Shown here piece after piece: positions 62,622 to 64,000 of a stretch of DNA of 64,000 nt. The notes beneath the pieces are model-generated. The model was given only the letters and a program-made list of their open reading frames with translations, searched no databases and had not been told where the DNA came from. Made by a program: the position numbers and the translations under genes. Each line of letters starts with the position of its first letter. Positions within the stretch are counted from its first letter, which is position 1. This DNA is from Saccharothrix syringae (GTDB taxonomy: Bacteria > Actinomycetota > Actinomycetes > Mycobacteriales > Pseudonocardiaceae), in NCBI RefSeq assembly GCF_009498035.1, contig NZ_CP034550.1, forward strand, positions 2,108,001-2,172,000, in the 5' to 3' direction.

Positions 62622-64000
62622 GTGCGGGTCGAGCTGTTGGGGCCGGTGCGCCTGTGGGTCGGGTCGCGCGCGGTGGACCCGGGGGCGCCCCGGCCGCGCG
62701 CCGTGCTGGCCGTGCTGGCGTCGCACCCCGGCTCGGTGGTGCCGCGCGACGACCTGGTCGCGGCCGTGTGGGACGCGGGCGCGCCGGCCACCGCCGTCGG
62801 GAACCTGCACACCTACGTGTCGGCCCTGCGCAAGGCGCTGGAACCCGGGCGGGGACGGGGTGAGCCGTGGCGGCTGCTGACCTCCACCGGTGCCGGCTAC
62901 CGGCTGCGGGTGGCGCCCGGCGCGGTGGACTCGGTGGAGTTCGCGCGGCTGGTGGAGCAGGCGCGGGGGCGGTTCGCCGAGGCCGACGTGCACGGCGCGT
63001 TCGCCTCGGCCGACGCCGCGCTGGCGCTGTGGCGCGGCGAGGTGATGCCCGGGTTGCCCGGTCCGTTCGTGACGGCGCAGCGGGCCAGGCTGGAGGAGCT
63101 GCGGACCGCCGTCGTCGAGCTGCGGGCCGAGGCCGGGCTCGCGGCGGGGCGCCACGCCGAGCTGGTGGACGGGCTGGCCGCGCTGGTCGCCGAGCACCCG
63201 CTGCGCGGGCGCCCGCGCGAGCTGCTGATGCGGGCCCTGCACGCGTGCGGGCGCGGTGCCGAGGCCGTGGACACCTACCGGGAGTTCCGGGCCGCCCTGG
63301 TGGACGCGCTGGGCATCGAGCCGGGGCCCGAGCTGCGCCGGCTGCACGACCGCATCCTCGCCGACGACCCCGCCCCGCTCATCTCGGCACCCGGCCCGGC
63401 CGCGCCGAGGAGCGGGGTGCCGAGGACGGCCGTGACGGGAGCGGGGGCGCCGAGAGCGGGGTTGTCGGTGGTCGGGTTGTCGCGAGCGGGCTTACCGGGG
63501 ACCGCGGCGCCCCGAGTCGTGTCGCGGGCGGCCGCGGTGCCGGCCGCGCCGGTGCTCGCGGGTCGCGCGGCGGAGCTGGCGGTCGTCGAGGAGCTGGTCC
63601 GCGACCTCGGGTGGGGGCGCGGCGGGCGGCTGTGGGTCGAGGGCGAGCCGGGCATCGGCAAGTCCGCCCTGGTCGCCACGGTCCTGGACCGCGCGGCGCG
63701 GGCGGGCGCGCGGGTCGCCCACGGCGTCGCCGAGGAGCTGGGCAGGCGCTTCCCGCTCGGCCTGGCGCTGGACTGCCTGGACATCACCGGCCGGTCCACC
63801 GACGAGCGCGGCGCGGCGATCTGGCGCGCGCTGCGGGACGACCGGGCGGGCCAGTCGGTCCTGGTGTCGATCGACCCCGTCTTCAGCGTGATCGAGGACA
63901 TGGTGGCCCTGGTCGCCGCCCGGTGCGCGGACGGACCGGTGGTGCTCGCGCTCGACGACCTCCAGTGGTCCGACGACGCGAGCGTCGTGCTGTGGCACCG
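62622..64000 (+). CDS. AfsR/SARP-type regulator with ATPase domain (3' end outside)
   Basis: The first 459 residues are visible. N-terminal SARP winged helix (VELLGPVRLWVGSRAVDPGA), BTAD domain (about 90-245, DTYREFRAALVDALGIEPGP), an Ala/Gly/Pro-rich linker and the beginning of a STAND-type NTPase with Walker A (GEPGIGKSALVATVL) and Walker B-like VVLALDDLQWSDD. AfsR-like proteins integrate signals and activate antibiotic clusters. GTG 62622 was chosen because AGGAGA lies six bases before it; an ATG at 62601 is in frame. Confidence 0.85.
   Translation, partial: MRVELLGPVRLWVGSRAVDPGAPRPRAVLAVLASHPGSVVPRDDLVAAVWDAGAPATAVGNLHTYVSALRKALEPGRGRGEPWRLLTSTGAGYRLRVAPGAVDSVEFARLVEQARGRFAEADVHGAFASADAALALWRGEVMPGLPGPFVTAQRARLEELRTAVVELRAEAGLAAGRHAELVDGLAALVAEHPLRGRPRELLMRALHACGRGAEAVDTYREFRAALVDALGIEPGPELRRLHDRILADDPAPLISAPGPAAPRSGVPRTAVTGAGAPRAGLSVVGLSRAGLPGTAAPRVVSRAAAVPAAPVLAGRAAELAVVEELVRDLGWGRGGRLWVEGEPGIGKSALVATVLDRAARAGARVAHGVAEELGRRFPLGLALDCLDITGRSTDERGAAIWRALRDDRAGQSVLVSIDPVFSVIEDMVALVAARCADGPVVLALDDLQWSDDASVVLWH

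Overview
The window is GC-rich actinomycete DNA: strong third-position G/C bias, many GTG starts and start/stop overlaps, SARP, LuxR, MerR, TetR, MarR and MocR regulators, and secreted glycoside hydrolases with family-2 cellulose-binding modules. The mix suggests a filamentous actinobacterium, plausibly Pseudonocardiales (Saccharothrix, Actinosynnema or Lentzea type). That placement is inference; no rRNA or tRNA gene was seen.

Layout. (1) 0-14.7 kb: small regulator/enzyme units. A truncated NADP oxidoreductase is divergent from a TetR gene across a doubled palindrome. They are followed by an orphan response regulator, a DoxX-Rieske fusion, a copper-monooxygenase-like lipoprotein, a two-component system, an alpha/beta-hydrolase with a divergent LysR, and an esterase/SDR/SnoaL group facing a MerR gene. 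MMPL-transporter, ABC-permease and IS630/IS5 remnants lie between them. (2) 14.7-22.4 kb: a degraded accessory zone with an intact toxin-antitoxin pair, transposase and integrase debris, a small protein of unknown function, a secreted ricin-type lectin, a Hint/polymorphic-toxin relic, a broken regulator gene and an intact SUKH immunity-like protein. (3) 22.4-30.5 kb: a GH62 arabinofuranosidase, a secreted small protein, a nucleotidyltransferase fused to an unrecognised N-terminal region, an M23 peptidase with five 41-residue repeats, an HpaI-type aldolase, a pentapeptide-repeat membrane protein and a LuxR-type regulator. The last two genes each carry a rare TTA codon. (4) 30.4-49.2 kb: the most interesting region, a compact biosynthetic gene cluster. 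(5) 49.2-64 kb: a GH10 xylanase with a xylan-type operator, a MarR/quinone-reductase pair with three operators, an MmyB-type regulator, a lactamase-fold hydrolase and carboxylesterase pair, an ABC exporter with its LuxR-type two-component system, a GDSL esterase and the start of an AfsR-like regulator.

The cluster. A divergent promoter at about 41.1-41.3 kb drives two operons. Leftward are paaA-B-C-D-E (a phenylacetyl-CoA-epoxidase-type multicomponent oxygenase), then homologues of CreE (flavoenzyme making nitrosuccinate from aspartate) and CreD (lyase releasing nitrous acid). Rightward are an unusual adenylate-forming enzyme (candidate ATP-dependent diazotase, CreM-like), a hotdog thioesterase, a second ligase of the 2-aminobenzoate/benzoate-CoA type, a fused anthranilate synthase and a short class II DAHP synthase. 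A SARP regulator closes the right side. My reading is that shikimate flux is raised by the DAHP synthase, chorismate becomes anthranilate, and the acid is activated to a CoA thioester whose ring is attacked by the Paa oxygenase. Nitrous acid from aspartate would then diazotise the aryl amine. I know of no described pathway combining these modules. The product is unknown; a diazo, diazoquinone or deaminated aromatic is possible. The MocR/MFS/epimerase group at 30.4-34.0 kb may or may not belong; a strong bidirectional terminator separates it from creD.
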